Of a DNA stretch of 41,485 bases, positions 16,724 through 25,800 are shown piece by piece. Position 1 is the stretch's first letter. Each line of letters starts with the position of its first letter. The position numbers were made by a program, and so were the translations under genes. The notes under the pieces were generated by a model that saw only the letters and a program-made list of their open reading frames with translations, made no database searches and was not told the origin of the DNA. Location of the stretch: contig JAJZVB010000004.1 of assembly GCA_021845885.1 (NCBI GenBank), positions 1-41,485 of the forward strand, written 5' to 3'. The DNA comes from Pseudomonadota bacterium. GTDB taxonomy: Bacteria; Pseudomonadota; Gammaproteobacteria; Burkholderiales; JABEVD01.

Positions 16724-17332
16724 CTACTGTCTGTCCTCTTCCCGGGAAAGCCCGGGCACGGACCTGAATGCCTGGATTTTGTAATGACCTGCACCGAGCA
16801 GTTCGAGTTCCCTTTCTATCTTCGCGACATCCCTTTTTCCCAACCCGTGCACCGTGGTCCTGAATTCGCAGTTTACGCCGCTCTCCACGATCAATTCGAC
16901 GCTCCTTCTCGCCTTTTCCCCGCTTCCAGGAACATGCGTGACCGATTCGTAGCCTTCGAAAGGCGCCTTAACATCCATCCCGACCCAGTCAAGATGGGGC
17001 AGGAGCGAATTCAGCCTGTCCGGATAGGCGCCAGAAGTATGCAATCCTGTCCTGAATCCCATTTTTCTCACTTCCTTCACGGCGTCGATCAGCGATTTCT
17101 GAAGCGTGGGTTCCCCGCCGCTGAAGACGACCGCATCCAGAAGCCCGACCCTGCGATAGAGGAAATCCAGAACGCTTTTCCAGGCCACGCCTGCAAAAGC
17201 ATGCCGATCGAGCAGATGGGGATTGTGGCAATACCCGCACCGCCATGGGCAGCCCTGGCAGAATACCACGGCTGAAAGACATCCGGGGAAATCGGTCGTG
17301 GTGAGCGGGGTCAGCCCGCCTATATTGATCAA
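16724..17332 (-). CDS. nrdG: Anaerobic RNR-activating protein NrdG
   Basis: NrdG is the radical SAM activase that installs the glycyl radical on NrdD. The 202-residue product has the cluster motif CPWRCGYC (CxxxCxxC) after FPGCLSAVVFCQG, the VVFSGGEPT glycine-rich SAM stretch, and LDWVGMDVKAPF. It belongs to the longer NrdG type that resembles pyruvate-formate lyase activases without the extra ferredoxin domain. The start is taken as TTG 17332 overlapping the nrdD stop (TTGA), which gives the normal INIGGLTPLTTTDFPG opening. A longer frame to 17461 runs inside nrdD and is rejected. Confidence 0.92.
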   Translation of the reverse strand: MINIGGLTPLTTTDFPGCLSAVVFCQGCPWRCGYCHNPHLLDRHAFAGVAWKSVLDFLYRRVGLLDAVVFSGGEPTLQKSLIDAVKEVRKMGFRTGLHTSGAYPDRLNSLLPHLDWVGMDVKAPFEGYESVTHVPGSGEKARRSVELIVESGVNCEFRTTVHGLGKRDVAKIERELELLGAGHYKIQAFRSVPGLSREEDRQ

Positions 17333-19431
17333 GCTTCCACGAAGGGCCTTCTCTCCAGGTATTCGCCCTTCTTCCCCGTGTTGAATGAAGCCAAAGGGCG
17401 GTGGTAGCCCATCACCCTGGTCCAGATCTCGCAGTCCTGATGCCTTCCTTCGAGGCCGCATTTCGGGCAGGTTGCCTGCTCGCCATCCAGGTAGCCGTGG
17501 CTCGGACAGATGGAGAAAGTCGGCGTCACGGTGATGTAGGGCAGGGCGAACCGCTCGAGGGACCGCCTCAATAGATTCATGCAGGCCTTCCCGCTCGATA
17601 TGCGCTCGGACATGTAAAGATGGAGCACGGTTCCGCCCGTGTATTTTTTCTGCAGTTCCTCCTGCAATTCCAGGGCTTCGAAAGGATCTTCGGTATGGCC
17701 GACCGGAAGCTGGGAGGAATTGGTGTAATAGGGCATTTCTTCCGTCCCGGCCTGCAATATGTCAGGAAAGCGCTTCCTGTCTTCCCTGGCGAAACGATAG
17801 GTCGTCCCTTCGGCTGGAGTGGCTTCCAGGTTGTAAAGATGCCCCGTTTCCTCCTGGAAGACGACCATCCTTAGGCGCACGTGATCGAGCAGTTTGATGG
17901 CGAGACACCTCCCTTCTCCATGGGTGATGTCGAATCGTCCGGAGCTGAAATTCCTGATCATTTCGTTGATGCCGTTGACCCCCAGGGTCGAGAAATGGTT
18001 GCGCAAAGTGCCCAGGTATCTTTTCGTGTAGGGGAAGAGGCCATTTTCCATGTGCCGCTGGATTTCCTTTCGCTTGATTTCCAGACTGTTTCTCGCAATT
18101 TCGAGCAATTCGTCGAGCCGCATGAAGAGTCCCGGTTCGTTTCCCTTGTAGAGATGGCCCAGCCTAGCGCAATTGATGGTGACGACCCCGACGGAGCCCG
18201 TCTGCTCCGCGGAGCCGAAAAGGCCGTTCCCCCTTTTCAGCAGTTCCCTCAAATCGAGCTGGAGACGACAGCACATGGAACGCACCATGTTGGGGGAAAG
18301 TTCCGAATTGATGAAATTCTGGAAATAGGGAAGGCCGTATTTCGCGGTCATTTCGAAAAGAAGCCCTGCATTTTCGCTTTCCCATGGAAAATCCTTCGTC
18401 ATGTTGTAGGTCGGGATGGGGAAGGTGAACACCCTCCCTTTCCTGTCCCCTTGCGTCATGACCTCGATGTAGGCCTTGTTGATCATGTCCATTTCCTGCT
18501 GCAGCTGCTCGTAGGTGAAGGGCATTTCCTCCCCGCCTATGGAAGGAACCTGGTCTTTCAGGTCTTCGGGGCAGGTCCAGTCGAAGGTCAGGTTGGTGAA
18601 CGGCGTCTGGGTTCCCCAGCGCGAAGGCACGTTGAGGTTGTAGATCAGCTCCTGGATGCATTGCCTCACCTCCCCGTAGCCCAGCCCGTCCTTCCTGACG
18701 AAAGGCGCCATGTAGGTGTCGAAGGAGCTGAAGGCCTGGGCGCCGGCCCATTCGTTCTGCAGCGTGCCCAGGAAATTGACGATCTGCCCGACCGCGCTGG
18801 AAAGATGCCTGGGCGGCCCCGCCTCCACCTTCCCCGGCACGCCGTTCAATCCTTCCGAAAGCAGCGTCCTGAGCGACCATCCCGCGCAATAGCCTGAAAG
18901 CATGTCGAGGTCGTGGACATGCAGGTCTCCGCTTCGATGGGCTTCTCCGACTTCTGGCGGATAGACATGATTGAGCCAGTAATTGGCGACGATCTTTCCG
19001 GAAACGTTCAAAATCAGGCCGCCGAGCGAATATCCCTGGTTGGCATTGGCGTTCACCCGCCAGTCCTGCCTGTCCAGATATTCGTTGACTGAAGCATTCA
19101 CGTCGACGAGGGTTCTTTTATCCTGGCGCAGCTTCCTGTGCTGCTCCCTGTAGACGATGTAAGCCCTCGCTGTCATGATATGGTTCGAGGCGATGAGGAT
19201 ATGTTCGACGATATCCTGGATGTTCTCGATGGAGGGAATTGCATTCTCGAATTTGCATGAGACGACCCTGACGGCCTGCGAGGTCAGCCGTTCTGCCTCG
19301 CTTTCATCGAATTCCCCCGTGGCCTTCCCGGCCCGCCGGATGGCCGAATGAATCTTGGCTGCATCGAATCGGGAAAGACCCCCGTCCCGCTTGAAGATTT
19401 GCTTCGGCAGATCATTTCTTGCCGCTTCCAT
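17329..19431 (-). CDS. nrdD: Anaerobic ribonucleoside-triphosphate reductase NrdD
   Basis: NrdD is the class III ribonucleotide reductase, an oxygen-sensitive glycyl-radical enzyme that makes deoxynucleotides without oxygen. The 700-residue product has an N-terminal ATP-cone (about 8-95, FKRDGGLSRFDAAKIHSAI), the catalytic barrel with active-site Cys in RSMCCRLQLDL, a C-terminal four-cysteine zinc site (CPSHGYLDG...CPKC...C), and the glycyl-radical loop RVMGYHR with Gly675 25 residues from the end. ATG 19431 was chosen because a strong AGGAGG stands directly upstream; a start 20 codons earlier is rejected. It implies growth without oxygen at least at times. Confidence 0.95.
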   Translation of the reverse strand: MEAARNDLPKQIFKRDGGLSRFDAAKIHSAIRRAGKATGEFDESEAERLTSQAVRVVSCKFENAIPSIENIQDIVEHILIASNHIMTARAYIVYREQHRKLRQDKRTLVDVNASVNEYLDRQDWRVNANANQGYSLGGLILNVSGKIVANYWLNHVYPPEVGEAHRSGDLHVHDLDMLSGYCAGWSLRTLLSEGLNGVPGKVEAGPPRHLSSAVGQIVNFLGTLQNEWAGAQAFSSFDTYMAPFVRKDGLGYGEVRQCIQELIYNLNVPSRWGTQTPFTNLTFDWTCPEDLKDQVPSIGGEEMPFTYEQLQQEMDMINKAYIEVMTQGDRKGRVFTFPIPTYNMTKDFPWESENAGLLFEMTAKYGLPYFQNFINSELSPNMVRSMCCRLQLDLRELLKRGNGLFGSAEQTGSVGVVTINCARLGHLYKGNEPGLFMRLDELLEIARNSLEIKRKEIQRHMENGLFPYTKRYLGTLRNHFSTLGVNGINEMIRNFSSGRFDITHGEGRCLAIKLLDHVRLRMVVFQEETGHLYNLEATPAEGTTYRFAREDRKRFPDILQAGTEEMPYYTNSSQLPVGHTEDPFEALELQEELQKKYTGGTVLHLYMSERISSGKACMNLLRRSLERFALPYITVTPTFSICPSHGYLDGEQATCPKCGLEGRHQDCEIWTRVMGYHRPLASFNTGKKGEYLERRPFVEA

Positions 19432-19454
19432 TTCCTCCTCCTTCCGGCCAGGAT

Positions 19455-19470
19455 ATACAATATGTTGATT
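19455..19470 (-). promoter_or_regulatory. Candidate NrdR box 2 in nrdD leader
   Basis: ATACAATATGTTGATT matches the NrdR box consensus ACACWATATATWGTGT at 12 of 16 positions. It lies 24 bases before the nrdD ATG, downstream of the predicted start of transcription. It starts 33 bases from the second candidate box, close to the three-helical-turn spacing known for paired NrdR boxes. Confidence 0.5.
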
Positions 19471-19487
19471 GAAGTGAAAACATATAT

Positions 19488-19503
19488 ACACTATCTAGTA
19501 TCT
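19488..19503 (-). promoter_or_regulatory. Candidate NrdR box 1 over the nrdD -10
   Basis: ACACTATCTAGTATCT matches the NrdR consensus ACACWATATATWGTGT at 12 of 16 positions; the first half is near perfect, the second weak. It covers the predicted -10 hexamer of the nrdD promoter, as expected for repression by NrdR. The nrdR gene is not in the window. Confidence 0.5.
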
Positions 19504-19520
19504 GAGCGAACCGATGTCAA
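19492..19520 (-). promoter_or_regulatory. nrdDG promoter
   Basis: On the minus strand a perfect -35 TTGACA (19520-19515) is followed after 17 bases by TAGATA (19497-19492) as a weak -10. The expected start near 19485 gives a leader of about 55 bases with a strong AGGAGG site. The -10 is buried in candidate NrdR box 1. The region is distinctly more A+T-rich than its surroundings. Confidence 0.6.
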
Positions 19521-19607
19521 GAAAAGAATCCGAGCGGAAAAGATCCGGGAACCCTGGTCGACCCTGAAAGGGCGAGAAAAGAAACGCCGGAGATGTTCGG
19601 GCAGGCA

Positions 19608-22600
19608 TCATCCCGATGAAAGCGTCTTCCCTTCCACAAGGAACAAGGCGATTTGCTCGGGCGGAACAGCGGGGCTGAAGAGATAGCCCTGGATCTCGTC
19701 GCACTCGAGCGCTTTCAATTGCGCCGCCTGCCCCATTGTTTCCACCCCTTCCGCGATCACCTTCATGTCGAGGGAATGGGCGAGCGAAATGATGCTCGAG
19801 ACGACGCCGAAATCGTCCGGACTGGTGTTCATGTTGACGATGAAGGAACGGTCTATTTTCAGCGAATTGACGGGAAGCCTTGCAATATAGCTGAGCGACG
19901 AATAGCCGGTTCCGAAATCGTCCACTGCGATTTCCATGCCCATTTCCCTGATTGTGAAAAGCTTTTTCATGTTCTCCTCGATGTCCTGCATGAGCAGGCT
20001 TTCCGTGATTTCCAGGTCGATGCGGGAAGCCCAGTTTCCGACCGCCTTTTCAACCTTCTCCACGAAATCCTTCTGCTTCAGCTGGAACGGCGAGACATTG
20101 ACAGCCACCCTGAGGGATTTCGAGCCGCTTTCGCCCCACTTCAGCGAATCGGACACCGCCTTCTCCAGCGCCCAGCGGCCGACTTCGAGTATCATGCCGG
20201 TCTCCTCGAGAAGCGGAATGAATTTCACAGGGGAAATCAGCCCGCCCTCGGGATCCTTCCATCTTATCAGCGCCTCGAGCGCGGTGATGCACCCGCTTCC
20301 CAGGTCGACCTTGGGCTGGTAATAAAGCACGAACTGGTCCTCTTCGAGCGCGCGCCGCAGCCTGTTCTCCATGGTCAGCTTTTCAGCCACCCTGGCGTTG
20401 ATTTCCGGGTTATAAAAGAGATATTTGTCGCCTGAAAGCTTGGCCTTTTTCAGGGCGGCCTCCGCATTCCTGAAAAGGGTTTCCGCATTCCTGCCGTTTG
20501 CGGGAAAGAGCGCGATGCCGAACCTTGCCGCGATCCTCAGCTCCGTCTCATCTATCCTGAAGGCCTCGGAAAGGGAATTCTGGACGTTTTCTATGAAATG
20601 AACGACATCGGACTCTCTTTCGAAGCCGTAATATATCGCGGCGAAGCTGTCCGCACTGATCCTGGAAAAATGATGCTTTTCCAGAACGCCTGCCGATAGC
20701 CGCTCGGCGATCTGCCTGAGCAGACCGTCCCCGGCATGTCTCCCCAGGGTCTCGTTGATGATCCTGAATCTCTCCAGATCCATCACCAGCACGGCGACCT
20801 GATCGTCCGCAAGCAGGAATTGGCTGAGCCGGTCGAAGAAAAGGGTGCGGTTCGGAAGTCCCGTCAGCACATCGTAATAGGCCAGATAATTGAGCTGTTC
20901 CTCCTTGGCCAGATGGTCGAGCCCGAATGAAATGTCGCCTGCGACTTCGACGAGCAGCTTCATTTCTTCCCTGTCGAAATAGTTCGCCTCGCCGGCATGG
21001 AGAACGAACACGCCGACCTTTTCGCCCCCGACATGGATCGGAAAAACCGCGAAAGCGCGATAACCGCGTTCAAAGGCCTCCTGGCAGATTGCTGAAAATT
21101 CGGGATCGGAGGCCATGTCATTGCAGACGACAATCCCGCTTTCCTTCATCGCCCCCGAATTCAGCAACTGGCTGAAAACCTTTTCGATATCGTCATCCCC
21201 CGCCTTCGCCGCGGGCACGATCCGTTCTTTCGAAAGCATCCCTATCCAGGCCATCTTGAATCCGCCGAGTTCGGCGGCGATCCTGCAGGCCTCGTCGAAA
21301 AGCGCTTTCCTGCTTTTGACTCTGACGATCGTCGTATTGATCCCGGAAAGCACGGCATAAACCCGGTTGAGGCGCATGATTCTTCTTTCCTGCGCCTTGC
21401 GGACGCTGACGTCTCGGGCGACCGTGGAAAGATACTCGACTGATTCCCCTCCCGCCTTGTGGGCGATGATGACCTGGGAAACCGGGATCTCCATCCCATC
21501 CCTCAAAAAAGCGGTTTCCCCGCTCCATGAGCCGAATTGCACGGCATGGGGAATACCCTCTTCCATGACGATCCTGATCGCCCATTCCGGATGTATGTCG
21601 TAGAGGTTTTCGGGCTTCCTGTCGCCTATCATGGCCAAGCCAGCTCGATTGATGGAAAGGAAATTCCCGGACGGATCCGCGGTCGCCACGAAATCGGGAG
21701 TCGAGTCAATGATCGCCAGCAATCTCTGCTGCTCCTTCTCGATGCGCTTTCTCGCGGCGATTTCGAATCTGAGCTCCTTCGTCCGCTCTTCCACCAGCTT
21801 TTCCATCTTCTCATGAAGTCTTGCGCGCTCGAGCGCCACTGCAACCTGCTCCCCGATATTGTGCAGGAGCCTCAGTTCGTTCTCGCTGAATTCCCTTTCC
21901 CCGACCAGATTCATCAAGCCGATCTTTCTTTCCCCGACAAGCAGGGGAATGCTGGCATGGCGAACCCTGTTGAGATTTTCGCATTCCGGAATATTGGCCG
22001 ACTGGACGAGTTCGCCTGAAAGAAGCTTGCGCTGACACAGGCAGTCTCCCTCGCCTACCTCGGAATCCATGTTGCAGGTCGCGCCTATCCTGAAAGCAGA
22101 CTGGCCTTCGAGCAGCAATATCCATCCGGCATGCACGGAAGGCAGTTCCACAGCGCGCTTCAGAGCGGTTTCAGCAACCTCCTTCTCGCTGCCCGCCTCG
22201 TTCAGCCCTTCGGCAATCCGGTAAAGACCGTTGAGGATCTGGTTGGAGCGGGCGAGATCCCTTTCCTTCAATTTCAGTTCGTCGTTGATCCGGATTGCCT
22301 GCTCGTAGGTTGAAATCAAAAGATCCAGAATCTGCTGGCGCTCCGCGGTGATGAAATGGGTCTTGCCGCTCAGCCTGATTTCAAGCCCAAGACGCATCCT
22401 CTGATTCTGCCGCAATTCCTTGTTCATCAGCAGGTATTCGATCCTGGAGACCAGGTAACGCGCGTCATAGGGTTTCCTGATGAAATTGTCTGCACCGCTC
22501 TCCAGGCCCCTGATGACATCCTCCGAATCGGAAAGCGAAGTCACCAGGATGACCGGCACTTCCTTCAGATTCTCGTCTTCCTTGACGGCCCTGCAAAAGC

Positions 22601-22793
22601 CGTAGCCGTCGAGCTCGGGCATGAGGATGTCGCTGACGATCAGGGCGGGCTTTTTTTTCCTGGCGATTTCCAGAGCCTGCCTGCCGTTTTCGGCGACTTC
22701 GGTGGCATAGCCCTGGCCCTCGAGAAGATACTGCAGCTGTACGGCCTGGGTTTTGCTGTCCTCGGCAATGAGAACGGTGATTTTGTCTTTCAT
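19608..22793 (-). CDS. REC-GAF-PAS-GAF-GGDEF(degenerate)-EAL protein, predicted c-di-GMP phosphodiesterase
   Basis: The 1061-residue product is the last gene of the Wsp-like cluster. Order: receiver (1-125, acceptor D55 in LIVSDILMPE), helical linker, GAF (about 200-325), PAS (about 355-475), second GAF (about 485-630), GGDEF (about 640-795) and EAL (about 810-1055). The GGDEF active-site motif is replaced by SADSF, so cyclase activity is unlikely. The EAL domain keeps EALIRW, the Asn of VNVSPFQ, LEITES, DDFGTGYSS, LKIDRSF and EGVET, so it should hydrolyse c-di-GMP. In Pseudomonas Wsp the same slot holds WspR, a REC-GGDEF cyclase. It overlaps cheB by ATGA and is expected to be phosphorylated by the adjacent CheA. 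Confidence 0.9.
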   Translation of the reverse strand: MKDKITVLIAEDSKTQAVQLQYLLEGQGYATEVAENGRQALEIARKKKPALIVSDILMPELDGYGFCRAVKEDENLKEVPVILVTSLSDSEDVIRGLESGADNFIRKPYDARYLVSRIEYLLMNKELRQNQRMRLGLEIRLSGKTHFITAERQQILDLLISTYEQAIRINDELKLKERDLARSNQILNGLYRIAEGLNEAGSEKEVAETALKRAVELPSVHAGWILLLEGQSAFRIGATCNMDSEVGEGDCLCQRKLLSGELVQSANIPECENLNRVRHASIPLLVGERKIGLMNLVGEREFSENELRLLHNIGEQVAVALERARLHEKMEKLVEERTKELRFEIAARKRIEKEQQRLLAIIDSTPDFVATADPSGNFLSINRAGLAMIGDRKPENLYDIHPEWAIRIVMEEGIPHAVQFGSWSGETAFLRDGMEIPVSQVIIAHKAGGESVEYLSTVARDVSVRKAQERRIMRLNRVYAVLSGINTTIVRVKSRKALFDEACRIAAELGGFKMAWIGMLSKERIVPAAKAGDDDIEKVFSQLLNSGAMKESGIVVCNDMASDPEFSAICQEAFERGYRAFAVFPIHVGGEKVGVFVLHAGEANYFDREEMKLLVEVAGDISFGLDHLAKEEQLNYLAYYDVLTGLPNRTLFFDRLSQFLLADDQVAVLVMDLERFRIINETLGRHAGDGLLRQIAERLSAGVLEKHHFSRISADSFAAIYYGFERESDVVHFIENVQNSLSEAFRIDETELRIAARFGIALFPANGRNAETLFRNAEAALKKAKLSGDKYLFYNPEINARVAEKLTMENRLRRALEEDQFVLYYQPKVDLGSGCITALEALIRWKDPEGGLISPVKFIPLLEETGMILEVGRWALEKAVSDSLKWGESGSKSLRVAVNVSPFQLKQKDFVEKVEKAVGNWASRIDLEITESLLMQDIEENMKKLFTIREMGMEIAVDDFGTGYSSLSYIARLPVNSLKIDRSFIVNMNTSPDDFGVVSSIISLAHSLDMKVIAEGVETMGQAAQLKALECDEIQGYLFSPAVPPEQIALFLVEGKTLSSG

Positions 22794-23821
22794 GGTCTCG
22801 CCCTTTTGTTCGCCATGGCGGCAAGGAACGGCGCGATATGTTCGGGCGCGAGAACGTAAGTCGCGCCATCGAGCCTGAGCGCTTCCCCGGCCATGCCGTA
22901 TACGACTGCGCTTTCCCTGTCCTGAACGAAAGTGACCGCTCCCTTTTCCTTCAGGAGCTTCATTTCCCGGGCGCCGTCCCTGCCCATTCCTGTCAGCAGT
23001 CCCGCCACGGAAGCGGGACCGAAATGGTCCGAAACCGACCGGAAAAGAAAGGAAACGGAAGGCCTCAGGCCGTTCTCAGGATCGTCGAGGGTGAGCGAAA
23101 TCCTGCCGCCTTTTTCCACCTTCATCTGATAGCCGTCAGGGGCGATGTAAACGCGCGAAGGCGCCATGACCTCTCCATGCCTCGCCAGGGCGACGGGCAG
23201 AGCGGAAGTCTGGGAAAGCCATTGCGCGAATCCCTGAAGGAACCCTGCAGCCATGTGCTGAACGATCAGGATGGGCAGGGGAAAATTATTCGGCATGGCG
23301 GACAGGATGCCCTGGAGCACCGGCGGCCCCCCCGTCGATGCGCCGATGGCGACGAGCTCGACAGCTGTCTCGGTCCGGGAGGAAAGGAACTTTCCCTTCG
23401 GCCAGCGCCTCACCAGTTTCACTTCGGCCATCGCCTTCACAACCTGGACAAGCTCCATGGCGCAGGCCTCCTGGTCGGGATGACCCAGGCCGGGAGGGCG
23501 CGGGACGAAAGCCAGGGCGCCGGACTCCATGGCATTGAATGTCGTTTTCACGTCTTCCGGATCGGCGCTTCCGCTCACGATGATGATGGGAATCGGATAT
23601 ATTTCCATGATTCTCCGGGTCGCATCCAGGCCACCCATTTTCGGCATGTGAACATCCATGGTGATGACATCGGGCCTGATGCGCATCGCGTTCTTTATGG
23701 CCTCCTCGCCGTCGGAGGCCATTCCGACGACGCTGATGCCGGGCGAGCTTTCCAACACGTGGACCAGCCATTCCCTGGCCACCCGGGAGTCTTCCACCAC
23801 CATCACCCTGATCTCTTTCAT
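22790..23821 (-). CDS. cheB: CheB-type methylesterase (WspF-like)
   Basis: The 343-residue product has an N-terminal receiver (D56 in VITMDVHMPKMGG) and a C-terminal methylesterase with the catalytic triad S162 (GASTGG), H189 (VQHM) and D282 (GMGRDG). It would demethylate or deamidate the MCP of the cluster and so set the signalling level of CheA. The conserved receiver Lys is replaced by Arg in LAFVPRPPG, a small departure that may alter phosphorylation. Junctions with cheA upstream and the EAL gene downstream are both ATGA overlaps. By position and partners it is the WspF equivalent; loss of WspF in Pseudomonas locks that system on. Confidence 0.92.
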   Translation of the reverse strand: MKEIRVMVVEDSRVAREWLVHVLESSPGISVVGMASDGEEAIKNAMRIRPDVITMDVHMPKMGGLDATRRIMEIYPIPIIIVSGSADPEDVKTTFNAMESGALAFVPRPPGLGHPDQEACAMELVQVVKAMAEVKLVRRWPKGKFLSSRTETAVELVAIGASTGGPPVLQGILSAMPNNFPLPILIVQHMAAGFLQGFAQWLSQTSALPVALARHGEVMAPSRVYIAPDGYQMKVEKGGRISLTLDDPENGLRPSVSFLFRSVSDHFGPASVAGLLTGMGRDGAREMKLLKEKGAVTFVQDRESAVVYGMAGEALRLDGATYVLAPEHIAPFLAAMANKRARP

Positions 23822-25800
23822 ATCAGCCTTCCCACGGTCTCGACGAGATTGCCCCGGTCGAAACCGCCCTTGACGATATAGGCATTCGCGCCGGCTTCGA
23901 TGCCCCGCTCCCGATGCTCCCTGGAGTCGAGCGCGGTCACGAGCACCACGGGAAGCGAGGAAAGATTTTCGTCCGCACGGATTCTGGCCGTGAGTTCGAA
24001 ACCGTTCATTCTGGGCATGTCGACATCCGAAACGACGAGATCGAATGATCCCTTTTTCAAATGATTCAGCGCATCGACGCCGTCCACGGCCGTATCGACC
24101 CTGTATCCCGCGGACTCCAGGATTCCCTTCAGGAGGGTTCTGGACGTGATCGAATCCTCCACCACGAGGATGGCCTTGAATTTTTCCTCTTCCAGAGACG
24201 GGGTCACGGACCTCGCCGAAGCCGATTTCATCAGGTCGGATGCATTCAGGACGGGCACGATCTCGCCCGTGCCGAGCAGACAGGCGCCGGCGACATTCCT
24301 GACCCGGACGAGCTGAGGGCCCAGAGTTTTGACGAGCACTTCCTGCTCGCCGAGAATCTCGTCGACCTTGAACCCGAAATGCGCCCCTTCCCGGCCCAGC
24401 ACGATCACCTTCACGGGGTCGGCCTTCGACTGCGGGCCTGCAATCCCGAGCACGGCGACAAGGCTGAAGAGCGCAACCGCCTTCCCCTCGATTTCGGCGG
24501 ATTCCACATTTTCCACGAGCCTGATTTCCCTCCTTTCCACTCTCGCCGCCTTCGCAATGCTTGCGGAAGGAATGACGAAAAGCCTGCCTCCAGCGCGAAC
24601 CAGCACGCCCCTGAAAGTGGCGAGGGTCAATGGCAGGACAAGGCGGAAAACCATGCCGCTGCCGCCGGGGTCGACTTCAATGTTTCCCCCCAGCTTTTCG
24701 GTTTTTTCCTTGACGATGGCGAGCCCCAATCCCCGCCCTGAGATATCGGTGACGGAAGGGCTCGCCGTCACCCCCGACTTGAAAAGAAGCGACGCCATCT
24801 CCCCGGGCCCGACCTTTTCTTCCGGGGAAAGGAACCCGAGCCTGATTCCGGATGCCTTCACTTTCTCGACATCGATTCCGGCCCCGTCGTCGGATACGGC
24901 GATTTCAACCTTTCCGCCTTCTTTCTGGCTCAATGCAATCATGATCCTGCCTTGCGGCGGCTTCATCCTGGCGATTCTCTCTTCCGGAATTTCTATGCCG
25001 TGATCGGCCGCATTGCGCAGCAAATGGATGAGCGGCTCCTTGATTTCCTCCAATATCCGCCTGTCGATCTCGATTTCCCCTCCCCTGATTTCGAGATCGA
25101 TCTTTTTCCCGAGTTCCTTCGAGATCTCCCGAACGAAGCGGGGGAACGCATCGGATACGGAAGAAAAAGGCATCATGAGCATTTCCCTCGCATCGGAAAG
25201 GAGCGCTTCGATCAGGGCTGAAAAGCTGAGCAAATCCTGTTCTGCGATTTTCCTGAAAGCGCTCATGCGCGATTCGGCAGCCTTCATGGCCAGCGTCAGG
25301 TCAGCCCCCTTGCCGGGCAGGCGGAGCATGCCGAGCATTTCGTCCAGGTCCTTCAATCTCTGCTGCTCGGCGAGCCTGGGGAAAAGCAGCTCTTCGGCCC
25401 GCCTCATGACCGTCCCCAGCTTCCTTACGTCAACCCTGACCGTTTCGCTTTCGACCCCTGCAGGTTCGGCGCCCTGGGGCTTCGGGAGCAGTCCAACGAT
25501 ATCATCGACGGCCTCCTGGATTCCCAGGAGCAACTCAGGGGAAACTTTTATTTTCCCGCTTTTCATTTGCGAGAACAGGTCTTCCAGAGACTGGCAGGCA
25601 TGCTCTATCTGCGTCATGTTCACCGCCCTTGCCGCCCCTTTCAGGCTGTGCGCCTCGCGGTAGATCCTTTCGACGATTTCTTCCCGCATCCCGGGCGTAT
25701 CCCTCAAGGCGGTGACGCAGGACGACATCGCCTCGACATGTTCGAACGCCTCGACCCTGAAGGTCGCAGTCAATCTGGAAAGGAAATCGCCTTCTTCCAT
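23818..25800 (-). CDS. cheA: CheA-receiver hybrid histidine kinase (WspE-like)
   Basis: The 660-residue product has an N-terminal Hpt domain with phospho-acceptor H51 (REAHSLKGAAR), a kinase core with LIHLLRNAADHGIE, DDGAGID and GRGLGLAIVKEK, a CheW-like regulatory domain (about 395-525), and a C-terminal receiver (about 540-660, VVSDVDMPRMNG). There is no obvious separate P2 domain. The fused receiver is the hallmark of WspE and other alternative-function CheA proteins, and may act as a phosphate sink or relay. It follows the MCP gene with no gap and overlaps cheB by ATGA. Its likely targets are the receivers of CheB and of the EAL protein. Confidence 0.92.
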   Translation of the reverse strand: MEEGDFLSRLTATFRVEAFEHVEAMSSCVTALRDTPGMREEIVERIYREAHSLKGAARAVNMTQIEHACQSLEDLFSQMKSGKIKVSPELLLGIQEAVDDIVGLLPKPQGAEPAGVESETVRVDVRKLGTVMRRAEELLFPRLAEQQRLKDLDEMLGMLRLPGKGADLTLAMKAAESRMSAFRKIAEQDLLSFSALIEALLSDAREMLMMPFSSVSDAFPRFVREISKELGKKIDLEIRGGEIEIDRRILEEIKEPLIHLLRNAADHGIEIPEERIARMKPPQGRIMIALSQKEGGKVEIAVSDDGAGIDVEKVKASGIRLGFLSPEEKVGPGEMASLLFKSGVTASPSVTDISGRGLGLAIVKEKTEKLGGNIEVDPGGSGMVFRLVLPLTLATFRGVLVRAGGRLFVIPSASIAKAARVERREIRLVENVESAEIEGKAVALFSLVAVLGIAGPQSKADPVKVIVLGREGAHFGFKVDEILGEQEVLVKTLGPQLVRVRNVAGACLLGTGEIVPVLNASDLMKSASARSVTPSLEEEKFKAILVVEDSITSRTLLKGILESAGYRVDTAVDGVDALNHLKKGSFDLVVSDVDMPRMNGFELTARIRADENLSSLPVVLVTALDSREHRERGIEAGANAYIVKGGFDRGNLVETVGRLI

